A stretch of 64,000 nucleotides of DNA. Source: CALOFP01 sp942492635. Lineage in GTDB: Bacteria; UBP6; UBA1177; CALOFP01. The position numbers and the translations under genes are program-made. The notes under the pieces were generated by a model. It made no database searches and was not told the origin of the DNA. It worked only from the letters and a program-made list of their open reading frames with translations. Location: NCBI GenBank assembly GCA_942492635.1, contig CALOFP010000003.1, positions 930,001 to 994,000 of the forward strand, in the 5' to 3' direction. How positions within the stretch are numbered: position 1 is the first letter of the stretch; each line of letters begins with the position of its first letter. Shown here one piece after another: positions 53,858 to 63,069 of the stretch.

Positions 53858-53921
53858 CGACTTGACCATCCATTACCCTGCCCTTACCATTAACTTTCAA
53901 CAGAAAAAAAGGAGGGGAGTT

Positions 53922-54584
53922 GTGGTACGGGAGATCAAGGAGCTTTACAGCGAAGACCGACCAAGGGAAAAACTTTTCAGGAAGGGTGCATCTTCCCTTC
54001 GAACCTATGAACTCATTGCCCTTATGCTGGGCAGCGGAGGAAAGGAGCGATCCCTCTTCACTATTGCCAGGGAACTTGAAACGGCACTGGAAGAAAAGAG
54101 CTGGAAAAATCCTGAGAAACTTCTGGAAATTGAGGGAATAGGCAAAGCCAAAGCTTGCCAGATAGCGGCAGCCTTCGAACTTGTATCAAGATACACCCTT
54201 GAAAACAGCAAGCGAAAGATCACATCGTCCTCCGACGCCTTCGTTCTTCTCGGTGACCTGTCAAAAAAGAGACAGGAGAACTTCATCACCTTGACTCTGG
54301 ATGGAGCGAACAGGCTCATAAAAACACGTACCATCTTCATAGGTACGCTGAACCAGAGCCTTATTCACCCCAGAGAAGTTTTTGCAGACGCGATAACGGA
54401 TCGGGCAGCCTCGATCATTTTCGCACACAACCACCCTTCCGGAAATCTTGAACCGAGTCACGAAGACATCCAGGTCACGAAAAGACTTATAGAATCGGCA
54501 AAAATTCTCGGCATAGAAGTTCTCGATCACATAATCGTCGGCAAGGGAAATCACTTCTCTTTCAAGGCAAATAATCTTATCTGA
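53922..54584 (+). CDS. radC: RadC/JAB domain protein
   Basis: 220 residues with the UPF0758/RadC plan: an N-terminal helix-hairpin-helix-like region (LLEIEGIGKAKACQIAAAFELVSRY) and the C-terminal JAMM metal-binding motif FAHNHPSGNLEPSHED followed by VTKRLIESAKILGIEVLDHIIVG. The molecular role is uncertain despite the name; links to DNA repair and natural transformation have been proposed. I start at GTG 53922 because GGAGGGG lies 4-10 bases before it; a TTG further upstream would add 20 unlikely residues. It is the second gene after the sigma-54 promoter. Confidence 0.9.
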   Translation: MVREIKELYSEDRPREKLFRKGASSLRTYELIALMLGSGGKERSLFTIARELETALEEKSWKNPEKLLEIEGIGKAKACQIAAAFELVSRYTLENSKRKITSSSDAFVLLGDLSKKRQENFITLTLDGANRLIKTRTIFIGTLNQSLIHPREVFADAITDRAASIIFAHNHPSGNLEPSHEDIQVTKRLIESAKILGIEVLDHIIVGKGNHFSFKANNLI

Positions 54585-54646
54585 AGAAATGGATGATTAG
54601 AAAATCAGACACTACAGCACAGCGGCTTCAATCCTTTAGAAGAAAA

Positions 54647-55606
54647 TCAGTGAATTAATTTTTCAGAGCACAGAAATTCCCTTATCTTATCCGCAATGAA
54701 AATTTCGGTCTTTTCCATGGATTCAAACGTGGCTCCGCCGATGTGGGGAGTGAGGAGAATGTTGTGTTTTTCGCAGGCTTCGATAATCGGGGATGAGGTA
54801 ACGGTTTTATTCACCTCTCCCTGAAGAACATCCAGCGCTGCACCGCGAATCCTACCGTTTTCAAGAGATTTCAGGAGTGCAGACTCGTCCACCACGTCTC
54901 CGCGGCTGGTGTTGATGAAGAAGGATCCCTTTTTCATCCTGCGGAATTTTTCACTGTTCATGAATCCCCGATTCTCTTCCCGGAGATCGATGTGAACTGT
55001 CAGAATATCCGATGTTTCGAGAAGGGTTTCCAGATCGACCATCGTTACAGAATCAGGATTTGAAACCGGAGCGATGTCGGAGGCGACAACCTCCATTCCG
55101 AAACTGTTCAAATAGTGTGCAACTCTCGTTCCAAGCCTTCCCAGCCCCAGGATTCCCGCCCTCTTCCCGAAAAGTTCATATCCGCGGAAGCTGTCACGAT
55201 CCCAGAGCTTCCCGCCGCTGACATTTCTGTGGGCCCCGTGAGTGTTTCTGATTAACGAGAGAATCATTCCGACGGTGTGCTCGGCGGTGGCGAATACGCT
55301 GTCCAGAAATTTCCTTTCCCCTTTGAGGGAGATGAAGTGAATTCCCCTCTTTTCAAGATATTCCGTGTCAACGTGATCGGTTCCTGTTGTGGGCGTTGCG
55401 ACAACTTTCAACTTTTCGGCAGATGACAAGATCATTTCATCAAGTCTGAACCTGAGCCTGGTGATTACAACGTCGGCATCTTTTACGGCTTTCAAGACCT
55501 GTGAACGGGTCGAAAGATCCAACAGGCAAAGTTCACCTGCGGAGGATAGTTTTTCAGCTGCGGCCGGGCTGTACCCCGACGACTCAAGATTTACGATTTT
55601 CAACAA
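54647..55606 (-). CDS. D-2-hydroxyacid dehydrogenase family protein
   Basis: NAD-dependent oxidoreductase of the phosphoglycerate/hydroxypyruvate dehydrogenase family. 319 residues with ATPTTGTDHVD, LGLGRLGTRVAHYL (Rossmann GxGxxG), LREENRGFMNSEKFRRMKKGSFFINTSRGDVVDE containing the catalytic Arg (54900 region), RGAALDVLQGE (catalytic Glu) and LTPHIGGAT (catalytic His). The substrate cannot be chosen. Starts at TTG 55606 (or the next TTG, 55603) with GAGG upstream; it overlaps lnt by 23 bases, so it is translated with that gene. Confidence 0.9.
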   Translation of the reverse strand: MLKIVNLESSGYSPAAAEKLSSAGELCLLDLSTRSQVLKAVKDADVVITRLRFRLDEMILSSAEKLKVVATPTTGTDHVDTEYLEKRGIHFISLKGERKFLDSVFATAEHTVGMILSLIRNTHGAHRNVSGGKLWDRDSFRGYELFGKRAGILGLGRLGTRVAHYLNSFGMEVVASDIAPVSNPDSVTMVDLETLLETSDILTVHIDLREENRGFMNSEKFRRMKKGSFFINTSRGDVVDESALLKSLENGRIRGAALDVLQGEVNKTVTSSPIIEACEKHNILLTPHIGGATFESMEKTEIFIADKIREFLCSEKLIH

Positions 55607-57149
55607 ACCGGATCCTCAAGAGAGAGACAACTGAAAAAACTGTAAGAAGATAAATAAACCAGTTTCCGTAACGGAGGTACGGTGTGTCGATTTTGTAAAT
55701 GGGAACGGAAACAACCTTTCCAACAGTTTTGAAAAGCGGTGTGGTATCCCTCACAGTTCCGTCGGGAAGAAAAACTCCGCTGACTCCGATATTTGCTGAT
55801 CGAACGATAGATCGTCCCGTTTCCACACTCCGCATGGAGTAGAAGCTGAGATGCTGGAATGCAGCCGAGGAAAGTCCGAACCATGCATCGTTGGTTATGC
55901 TGACAAGGAGATCGGCTCCCCTTTCGACAAAGCTTCTTGTATTTTCAGAGAAGACACCGTCGAAACAGATGAGCGGAGCAGCCGTGAAATCGCCGTAGTC
56001 GTAGACGGTGTACTCATGTCCCGCGGAAAACCCGCCCACGGCATTGGGAACGATGATCGAAAGTCCCATAGCCTGGAGGGTGTTTCCCCATGGAAGATAT
56101 TCACCGAAAGGAACCAGCTCGACTTTGTCGTATGTTTTCTCTATCACTCCGTCTGCAACGAATGCGGCACTGTTGTGATAGACTTTTCGTCTATTGTCCA
56201 CAAGGTCAACACCGATAAGCTGATGCTTGAAAAGTTTTGTTTCGGGAAAGTATTTCTCCCAGATTCTCTTGAAATCCTTCGATCCCTTGTAGAGACGAAT
56301 TGGGAAACTCGCCTCGGGCCAGATAAGCAGATCGATATCGTCGTCCATCTCATTAATGAGATTTCTGAAACGATTCCGAATGCCTGCATATGTTAGGTTT
56401 TTCCTGTTCACATCGTACTGGTTGATGTTGGGCTGAAGTATTCCGACACGCACCGTCTTTTCAGGCTGCACATCCTTGAAGGAGATATATTTCCAACCGG
56501 CGTAGAGGGAAAGACCCAGAAAAAAAACGAGAAAGGAAACCGTTTCCCACTTTCTTTTTCCTCCTTTGAATGAGGAGAGTGCAAGCAGGGACGCCCATAC
56601 GATAAAAAATGAAAGGATGTAGGTTGAACCTATTGCGGAAAACTGGATGGTGAAGGGGTTGCTGTACTGGCTGTGCCCGAGGGCCGCCCAGAAGAAGTTG
56701 ACGGGGAAAAAGTTTCTAGATGCCTCGATAACACACCAGATTGATGCAAAAAGCAGCGGGGAGTAGCTGCCCTTCCTTTTCAGATAGAGATAGATTGCGG
56801 CGGCAAGAGCCCAGAATGCCCCCAGCGCGACAATCATCACAAGAAGCAGAAGGGCGGAAATCCCGGCGCTCAGATTTCCGAAAACGTGAACGGCATAGTA
56901 GATCCAGTAGAAAACTCCGAAGTTCCCCATAACGGCCAGCAGCCAGCCAAAAACTACAGCCTTTCTACCCTTGAATGAATCTACGAAAAGAAGAAATGCC
57001 GGCATTACGAGAAATACGAGATACTTGCCGAAAATTGTGTGGAGGGCGACGGGCTCGGAATTTCCAGGAATTACGAAGGGGAAACTCAGAATGAAAGAGA
57101 AGAGAAATGTCGCTGCGAGCAGTATTTTTTTACCGACGATTTTATTCAT
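55584..57149 (-). CDS. lnt: apolipoprotein N-acyltransferase
   Basis: Adds the third acyl chain to lipoproteins in the inner membrane, needed for outer-membrane sorting. 521 residues, six to eight N-terminal membrane segments, then a nitrilase-type periplasmic domain with the catalytic triad: Glu in LIWPEASFPIRL, Lys in YDKVELVPFGEYLP, Cys in APLICFDGVFSE. GHSQYSNPFTIQFSAIGS is another family mark. Start taken at ATG 57149, overlapping ybeY. In keeping with the several lipoproteins seen in the window. Confidence 0.95.
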   Translation of the reverse strand: MNKIVGKKILLAATFLFSFILSFPFVIPGNSEPVALHTIFGKYLVFLVMPAFLLFVDSFKGRKAVVFGWLLAVMGNFGVFYWIYYAVHVFGNLSAGISALLLLVMIVALGAFWALAAAIYLYLKRKGSYSPLLFASIWCVIEASRNFFPVNFFWAALGHSQYSNPFTIQFSAIGSTYILSFFIVWASLLALSSFKGGKRKWETVSFLVFFLGLSLYAGWKYISFKDVQPEKTVRVGILQPNINQYDVNRKNLTYAGIRNRFRNLINEMDDDIDLLIWPEASFPIRLYKGSKDFKRIWEKYFPETKLFKHQLIGVDLVDNRRKVYHNSAAFVADGVIEKTYDKVELVPFGEYLPWGNTLQAMGLSIIVPNAVGGFSAGHEYTVYDYGDFTAAPLICFDGVFSENTRSFVERGADLLVSITNDAWFGLSSAAFQHLSFYSMRSVETGRSIVRSANIGVSGVFLPDGTVRDTTPLFKTVGKVVSVPIYKIDTPYLRYGNWFIYLLTVFSVVSLLRIRFVENRKS

Positions 57150-57597
57150 CACCGAAACCCAGCTCCTTCATTATCACCTCCTCCCTTGCGCGCATCTCGG
57201 CCCTCTCCTTTTCGGCCATGTGATCGTAACCCAGAAGGTGAAGTATTCCGTGTACGAGAACAAAGGTAAGCTCCTTTTCCACTGTCGTTTCGTAACTTTC
57301 GGCATGGGAAGCGACAATCTCCATGGAGACGATGAGATCACCGAGAAGAAAAGGTGTGAACTGGGCACCCTCGCCTTCCTGATATGCAAAGGAGATTATG
57401 TCGGTGGCTCGATCTATTTTTCTGTAATCCCTGTTGATTTCGCGGATTTCTCCCCGGTCGACGAAAAAGAGGCTGATCTCCCAATCCTCCTCGGGATCCT
57501 TACCCTCGCAACTCAGGGATTTTTTAAGAATTTCCTTTATCCTTTCTTCATCCAGCGGAATATCTATTCCGCCCCTGTTCTCTATGTAGAGTTCCAT
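57142..57597 (-). CDS. ybeY: endoribonuclease YbeY
   Basis: Single-strand RNase important for 16S rRNA 3' end maturation and ribosome quality control. 151 residues, normal length. The zinc-binding motif is HGILHLLGYDH (HxxxHxxGxDH), preceded by RATDIISFAY (usual DVLSFP region) and LLGDLIVS. The ATG at 57597 has GGAGGAAAG; an in-frame extension 38 residues upstream covers the end of the pgpH gene and has no such site. Usual partner phoH lies two genes upstream. Confidence 0.95.
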   Translation of the reverse strand: MELYIENRGGIDIPLDEERIKEILKKSLSCEGKDPEEDWEISLFFVDRGEIREINRDYRKIDRATDIISFAYQEGEGAQFTPFLLGDLIVSMEIVASHAESYETTVEKELTFVLVHGILHLLGYDHMAEKERAEMRAREEVIMKELGFGDE

Positions 57598-57605
57598 CTT
57601 TCCTC

Positions 57606-59954
57606 CTAGGCTACGGGATCGGGATACTCGATCCTGGCGTGATAGATACCGGACAGTGTCTTGATGAAGCTCTTCTTTATTAGAGCCAGATCCTTCATTG
57701 TCATATTGCATTCGCTGAGCTGTCCGTCATCTATGATTTTATTCATGATATTTCCAACTGCGTCACTTATTTTCTGATAGTTCTTGTCGGGCATGGAACG
57801 CACCGCCGCCTCTATGCTGTCGGCGAGCATCAGAAGACCCGCCTCCCTCGTCTGGGGCTTTGGACCGGGATAGCGGAACTGCACCTCATCCACCTCTGCA
57901 TCCTGCGCCTTGGCCTTGGCGTAAAAGTACTTGATGAGGGAAGTTCCCTGATGCTGGCACACAGCATCCTCGATCTTCTCACCAAGGTTGTACTCCTTGG
58001 CAAGTTCACCGCCCCTTTTCACGTGGTTGATTATGATCATTGCAGACATTGTTGCGGAAAGTTCGTCGTGCTTGTTGACTCCACCCTGGTTTTCTGAGAA
58101 ATACTCGGGCCTGTCGGTCTTTCCTATGTCGTGGAAGTAGGCCATTACCTTGCAGGCCAGGGGACTCAGTCCTATTTCACGTGCCGCCGCCTCCACAATC
58201 GAACCGACCGTGAGACTGTGCTGGTAGGTACCGTTTGCATAGACGGCCATTTTCTTCATCAGCGGATGGTTGAGGGTGGAAAATTCGAGGAATGTTATAT
58301 CCGTCGTATATCCGAGCAGCCACTCCCACATGGGAATAACACCCATGAGAAGGATTCCGGAAAAAATCGCGCCTATAAAAGAGATGAAGAGCGCCCTGAA
58401 TATGTTCTCATCCGGCAGCGTGAAATCCATCGAGAATATGAGCAGGGTCATCAACATGAGAAGCAGGGCCAGAGTGAAACTTATTCGAAGAATCGTCGAT
58501 CTCTTCTCGATATGCGTAATTAGGAATATGTAGAAAAGGGAACCTATCGAGTAGTAAACGGGAAAGTAGAAGTTATCCGGGAAGAGGGGCAGCAGTGAAA
58601 ACAGCATGAAAAGGAGAAAGAAGAGGGCCGTCTCCGTATTGACGAGAAGACGGACGGTAGCGATTACGAAGGGAACCGGAAGGAGAAAGTAGAAAATCCT
58701 GGCATCGATATTTCCCATCCATTGACTGAATGGAATTGAAAGACTCTCGATCATGTACCAGAATGCGTAGGTTAGAAGGCACTGGAAAGAGATGAGAATA
58801 AGATCCTTGTTCCGGTCTGAAAATTTGCTGACGCTTTTCCTGAACGCAAAAAAGAGTATGAGCGCCGAGCAGAGGATAAAAAGCATGTTCTGGATAAAAA
58901 GAGAGAGAAGGGAGCGTTCTCCCGCCTGCTTGACCATTTCCGTGAATATCCTGATATCACGCTCGGTGATAATCTCTCCAGCCCGTCTCAGAACCTCACC
59001 GCTCTTAACCTGAAAAACGGTATCGGGAACGTTGTTCCACACCTCCAGTTTTTTCTTCTCCGTGAGCTTGGAACTGAAGTTGATGTTGTCACGGACGATC
59101 CAGTAGGCGAAACTCTTGACAAGCGTTTTTCCCTTTTCCGAGAAGAGTTTGTCATGTCCAAGCAGCTTCTGGTCGTGTTCGATCTCTGGAATCAGACTGT
59201 TCTGGTTAATAACCCGGTTGAGACCGATTTGAAGCATCGCTTCTCCCCTCTGAACCATTATGTGGTCGAGGGCATACTCTTCTCCCAGAGGATTTTTATA
59301 TATGTAGTAACTTTCAAGCCTGTTTATAAGGGAAAAAACCGCCTTTTCTATCCTTTCATCGAACCAGGCCTCGCGAAGGAGCTCGAAAACGGAGTGGTCG
59401 AGAGACATTCCGATCTCACGATCGAAAAGGTTCTTGCTTCCCTGAAATACGCGTTGAACCTCCTCTCTTATTTCGGAGAAGGGCTCTTGATCGATATTTG
59501 CCTTTACGGCCTGCAGGTAGAGTCCGGCAAACGCCTCGGGAACACGGGCGTCCTTCCGAATACGCTCCACGATCAGGTCGTCCATCAACCCCCTCATCAT
59601 GGAAAAAGCCCCTCTAACCTTGCCGTAATATATTGAATTATCAATGTAATTATAGTAATCCGGCACTTCGGACTCGGCCTTAATTCTTCTCTTTCGTGTT
59701 TCTTCCTCGTCGGCGATACGGTAGTCCCGGTCCGAACGAATGGAGAATTTCATAACCTTCCCGACATCGTTTGGGCTTACCGGAAGATTGAGCGTATAGG
59801 TATCCGGAAGTGAGATAAAGGCAACCACGATAGATAGCAGAACAAAGATAACAATAGCGGAACGAAGATCGCTGCGACGAAGCCACTCGTAGACGGTAAG
59901 CCGTACCTGATCCCGATAATCCTTAAACAGCTCTATAAACCTACCCTCTTTCAT
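57606..59954 (-). CDS. pgpH: 7TM-HD family c-di-AMP phosphodiesterase (PgpH-like)
   Basis: 782-residue membrane protein: an N-terminal cytoplasmic part, a long extracytoplasmic region after the first membrane segment (LRSAIVIFVLLSIVVAFISL), then seven membrane segments around 360-540. A cytoplasmic HD domain has TYQHSLTVGSIVEAAA, YFHDIGKTDRPEYF, the ILMLADSIEAAVRSM-type (AGLLMLADSIEA) motif and QCHQGTSL-type ligands. PgpH-like proteins degrade c-di-AMP in Firmicutes. In Gram-negative relatives the function is less studied. Overlaps phoH by ATGA and precedes ybeY by 8 bases, the common phoH-7TM-HD-ybeY order. Confidence 0.92.
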   Translation of the reverse strand: MKEGRFIELFKDYRDQVRLTVYEWLRRSDLRSAIVIFVLLSIVVAFISLPDTYTLNLPVSPNDVGKVMKFSIRSDRDYRIADEEETRKRRIKAESEVPDYYNYIDNSIYYGKVRGAFSMMRGLMDDLIVERIRKDARVPEAFAGLYLQAVKANIDQEPFSEIREEVQRVFQGSKNLFDREIGMSLDHSVFELLREAWFDERIEKAVFSLINRLESYYIYKNPLGEEYALDHIMVQRGEAMLQIGLNRVINQNSLIPEIEHDQKLLGHDKLFSEKGKTLVKSFAYWIVRDNINFSSKLTEKKKLEVWNNVPDTVFQVKSGEVLRRAGEIITERDIRIFTEMVKQAGERSLLSLFIQNMLFILCSALILFFAFRKSVSKFSDRNKDLILISFQCLLTYAFWYMIESLSIPFSQWMGNIDARIFYFLLPVPFVIATVRLLVNTETALFFLLFMLFSLLPLFPDNFYFPVYYSIGSLFYIFLITHIEKRSTILRISFTLALLLMLMTLLIFSMDFTLPDENIFRALFISFIGAIFSGILLMGVIPMWEWLLGYTTDITFLEFSTLNHPLMKKMAVYANGTYQHSLTVGSIVEAAAREIGLSPLACKVMAYFHDIGKTDRPEYFSENQGGVNKHDELSATMSAMIIINHVKRGGELAKEYNLGEKIEDAVCQHQGTSLIKYFYAKAKAQDAEVDEVQFRYPGPKPQTREAGLLMLADSIEAAVRSMPDKNYQKISDAVGNIMNKIIDDGQLSECNMTMKDLALIKKSFIKTLSGIYHARIEYPDPVA

Positions 59955-60613
59955 CTTCCCTCGTAGGCCTGAACAATCCTGCCGACAATATCGGCACGCA
60001 CAATGTCCTCGACACCAAGTTTAACCGTTTCCACACCCTCGACCGATTCGAGACGCCTGAACGCATCACAGAATCCGCTGAGATCGTTGCCGATGTCCTT
60101 CTGGGTAGAATCTCCGACTACAATCATCTTGCTCTGCTCCCCTATTCTGGTGAGGAACATCTTCATCTGGGTAATGGTAGTATTCTGGGCCTCATCGAGA
60201 ATGAGAAAACTGTTCGAAAGAGTACGTCCCCTCATGAAGGCCAGGGGCACAACCTCTATTTGTCGGCTCTGTTGAAGACGTGCCGCCTCCTCGAAGGAGA
60301 AGAGCATTTCAAGACAGTCATAGAGAGGTCTGAGATAGGGATCGACCTTCTCCTCAGCCGTTCCCGGAAGAAAACCGAGCCTCTCTCCCGCCTCGACAGC
60401 AGGCCTGCTCATCACAATCTTGTCGACCTTCCCCTCACGCAGAAACTTTACGGCCAGTGCCGCAGCAAGAAAAGTCTTACCCGTTCCGGCAGGACCGTCG
60501 GCAAACACGATGTTGTTTTTCATCACAGCATCGATCAATCGCTGCTGGCCATCTGTTCTCGGTCTTATTTCCCCCTGCCTTCTATCCTTTACTATGAAAC
60601 TGTATCGATTCAT
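59951..60613 (-). CDS. phoH: PhoH-like NTPase, short form
   Basis: P-loop ATPase of unknown exact role, linked to RNA metabolism with YbeY. 220 residues: FADGPAGTGKTFLAAALAV (Walker A), IVMSRPAVEAGERLGFLPG, FLILDEAQNTTITQMKMFLTR (Walker B) and MIVVGDSTQKDI. The N-terminal ~90-120 residues present in most bacterial PhoH/YbeZ proteins are absent and translation starts just before the ATPase domain, with AGGAAGG before the ATG. A promoter lies upstream. Confidence 0.94.
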   Translation of the reverse strand: MNRYSFIVKDRRQGEIRPRTDGQQRLIDAVMKNNIVFADGPAGTGKTFLAAALAVKFLREGKVDKIVMSRPAVEAGERLGFLPGTAEEKVDPYLRPLYDCLEMLFSFEEAARLQQSRQIEVVPLAFMRGRTLSNSFLILDEAQNTTITQMKMFLTRIGEQSKMIVVGDSTQKDIGNDLSGFCDAFRRLESVEGVETVKLGVEDIVRADIVGRIVQAYEGR

Positions 60614-60651
60614 TAACCTTCCTGAAAAATAGGATATCCTAAAACGATCCT

Positions 60652-60679
60652 ATTATATGAAAAAAGTGATACAGTGCAA
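60652..60679 (-). promoter_or_regulatory. candidate promoter of the phoH operon
   Basis: Minus strand TTGCAC (60679-60674), 16 bases, TATAAT (60657-60652). Just downstream, before the ribosome site, lies TAGGATCGTTTTAGGATATCCTA, containing the palindrome TAGGATATCCTA (60630-60641) and a second TAGGAT half-site in direct orientation, a possible operator. The -35 box is poor. Confidence 0.5.
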
Positions 60680-60850
60680 CTTTTCGCCCCCTCTCATTAC
60701 GGCCCGATGTCCCGATTTGTAATCGGATCCGAAACACAATTTGAAGAGACTACACCGAAGTGTCGTCGCAATTTCGAATAGATCTCCCGCTTTCCTGCAA
60801 ACCTCTTTTCAAATTAGGACAAGCATGTTTCCCTATATTTTTGTGACAAT

Positions 60851-60878
60851 TTGACAAACGTGATATTTTTCTTATCAT
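60851..60878 (+). promoter_or_regulatory. sigma-70 promoter upstream of the isomerase-like gene and ackA
   Basis: TTGACA (60851-60856), 16 bases, TATCAT (60873-60878), 30 bases before the ATG at 60909. A perfect -35 and a 5/6 -10. Confidence 0.6.
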
Positions 60879-60908
60879 TATCTCCTGCAATTTTTACCAG
60901 GGGAGGAT

Positions 60909-61697
60909 ATGAAAGCTGCAATTTTTGAAAAACTACCGCATCTCATAGCTGATTTCGACCAAACCGTTTCCCACCACCGACTGGATTCCTACACATACGG
61001 AATAGAGGTTGTACTCTCAGACGCCGCCGCAAACAGGGCCGCTACAAAAGAGGAGATCGACATACTCTCAGAAAGACTCCGAAACTTCACATGTTCGGCG
61101 CACCTGCCTTTCTACGATCTCAACATGGGCGGCAACGACGAAAAAATAAGAAAATATTCAAAAGAAACCATAATCGAGGCACTCGGAATAGCATCCGACC
61201 TCGGAATAAAGCGGGCCGTAAGCCACACAGGCTTCACTCCTCTCCTCCCTGCAAAGGCGAGGAAGAAGTGGTTCGACCGCTTCATGCACGGAAAGCACGA
61301 AATCGAGGAAGCCGCAAACAGACTCGGCGTCTCGATCGCATGGGAAAACACATACGAACCGGATTTCACACTCTTCGACATGATTCTTGAAAAGGATCCA
61401 GAAACTCCCATCTGCCTCGACATAGGCCACGCCAACTGTTTCAGCTCATTCACACCCGTCTCGTTTCTCGAGCGCTACGGAAAATCGATAGTTCACGTCC
61501 ATGCCCACGACAACGCCGGCTCCGAGGACAGCCATATCGCCATCGGCGAAGGCTCGATCGATTTCAACGCTCTCTTCTCCCGTCTGGGCGAAACATCCGC
61601 AGAGATGGTTGTTTTCGAGCTGACGAAGGAGAACTTTCTGAAAAGCCTTGAAAAAATAGAGAACCTGAGAAAATATTATCTTTCTAACACCATTTAA
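60909..61697 (+). CDS. xylose isomerase-like TIM-barrel protein
   Basis: 262 residues of the sugar phosphate isomerase/epimerase (AP endonuclease 2-like) family. Predicted metal-dependent TIM barrel. Pattern: ScAHLPFYDLNMGG, IKRAVSHTG, GVSIAWENTYEPD (metal-binding Glu), PICLDIGHANCFS (Asp and His) and HVHAHDNAGSEDSHIAIGEGSIDF (two His and an Asp). The substrate is unknown, probably a sugar or sugar phosphate. GGGGAGG before the ATG. ackA starts 10 bases after the stop, so the two form an operon. Confidence 0.88.
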   Translation: MKAAIFEKLPHLIADFDQTVSHHRLDSYTYGIEVVLSDAAANRAATKEEIDILSERLRNFTCSAHLPFYDLNMGGNDEKIRKYSKETIIEALGIASDLGIKRAVSHTGFTPLLPAKARKKWFDRFMHGKHEIEEAANRLGVSIAWENTYEPDFTLFDMILEKDPETPICLDIGHANCFSSFTPVSFLERYGKSIVHVHAHDNAGSEDSHIAIGEGSIDFNALFSRLGETSAEMVVFELTKENFLKSLEKIENLRKYYLSNTI

Positions 61698-61707
61698 GGA
61701 GGGGAAC

Positions 61708-62907
61708 ATGAAAATCCTTGTATTCAACTGCGGAAGCAGCTCCATCAAGTACCAGCTCATCGACATGAACGGAGAATCCGTAATCGCCATCGGACTTCTC
61801 GAAAGAATCGGCCTTGAGGAGAGCCTTCTCAAACATGAAAAAGAAGGTCAGAAGTTCAAATACAGCGGAGCCGTCAAGGATCACAAGGAGGGAATCGCCC
61901 TCATCGTTGAGAAACTCACCAGCGGTGAGTCGAAGGTCATCGACGACATGAACGAAATAGACGCCGTAGGCCACAGAGTCGTTCATGCTGGAGAGGAGTT
62001 CAGCGGATCGGTTCTCATCACCGCCGAAGTTCTGGACGCACTCAAAAGATGCATTCCCCTCGCTCCCCTTCACAACCCGGCGAACATTCTCGGAATCGAA
62101 GCATGCAGCGACATCATGCCAGGAAAACCTCAGGTCGGCGTATTCGACACAGCATTCCACCAGACAATGGATCCGAAGGCCTACCTCTACGCGATTCCTT
62201 ACAAGTACTATGACAAGTACAAAGTCAGGAAGTACGGATTTCACGGAACATCTCACCGTTTCGTAAGCGCAGAGGCTGCAGAATTTCTCGGAAAGGATAT
62301 AAAGGATCTCAAAATCGTAACATGTCACCTTGGAAACGGAGCATCAATTGCTGCTGTCGACGGCGGAAAGTCGATAGATACATCCATGGGATTCACACCT
62401 CTCGAAGGACTCACAATGGGAACAAGAAGCGGAGATATCGATCCCGCGATTCCCTTTTTCCTCATGAAGCAGGAAGGAATTTCACCTGAAGAGATGGAAA
62501 GAATTCTCAACAAGGAGAGCGGAGTAAAAGGACTCAGCGAAATCTCCAGCGACATGAGAGACATCGAGGACGCAGCGTTCAAACAGAACAACGAGATGGC
62601 AAAAACAACACTTGACAAGTATCACTACCAGATCGTCAAGTACGTAGGAGCCTACATCGCAGCAATGAACGGAGCGGACGCAATCGTCTTTACCGGCGGA
62701 GTCGGTGAGAACAGCCCCGAAACAAGAGCCGAAATCATGAAGCACTTCACATACATGAACTGCACAATCGATGCGGAGAAAAACAACATGAGGGGCAAGA
62801 AAGCGGACATCTCAACAGACGGCTCTACGCTCAAAGCACTCGTAATTCCCACCAATGAAGAGCTTACGATAGCCAGAGACACACTCGAAATAGTAAAATC
62901 CAAATAA
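61708..62907 (+). CDS. ackA: acetate kinase
   Basis: Interconverts acetyl phosphate and acetate with ATP formation, the energy-yielding end of acetate fermentation. 399 residues as expected. Motifs: LVFNCGSSSIKYQLID at the start, AVGHRVVHAGE, FDTAFHQTMDPKAYLYAIPYKYY split at the usual GFHGTSHRFV site, CHLGNGASIAAVDGGKSIDTSMGFTP (positions ~208-233), and FTGGVGENSPETRAE. AAGGAGGGG precedes the ATG. No phosphotransacetylase gene lies in the window. Confidence 0.98.
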   Translation: MKILVFNCGSSSIKYQLIDMNGESVIAIGLLERIGLEESLLKHEKEGQKFKYSGAVKDHKEGIALIVEKLTSGESKVIDDMNEIDAVGHRVVHAGEEFSGSVLITAEVLDALKRCIPLAPLHNPANILGIEACSDIMPGKPQVGVFDTAFHQTMDPKAYLYAIPYKYYDKYKVRKYGFHGTSHRFVSAEAAEFLGKDIKDLKIVTCHLGNGASIAAVDGGKSIDTSMGFTPLEGLTMGTRSGDIDPAIPFFLMKQEGISPEEMERILNKESGVKGLSEISSDMRDIEDAAFKQNNEMAKTTLDKYHYQIVKYVGAYIAAMNGADAIVFTGGVGENSPETRAEIMKHFTYMNCTIDAEKNNMRGKKADISTDGSTLKALVIPTNEELTIARDTLEIVKSK

Positions 62908-63003
62908 GCTCCCCCTAAAATTTTCTAAAATTCCCAATTTTTTCTCATAAACGATAAGCAAACAGCCCACAATCACATCTTTTGTATTCATTCCGTTTCA
63001 TTC

Positions 63004-63033
63004 TTGACGGCAAACACGTATTCAAGATATGAT
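63004..63033 (+). promoter_or_regulatory. sigma-70 promoter of the Cys-rich lipoprotein
   Basis: TTGACG (63004-63009), 18 bases, TATGAT (63028-63033), 37 bases before the ATG at 63070. Confidence 0.55.
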
Positions 63034-63069
63034 ATCTCCACGCTTCTAAATTCATCTATGGAGGAACAA

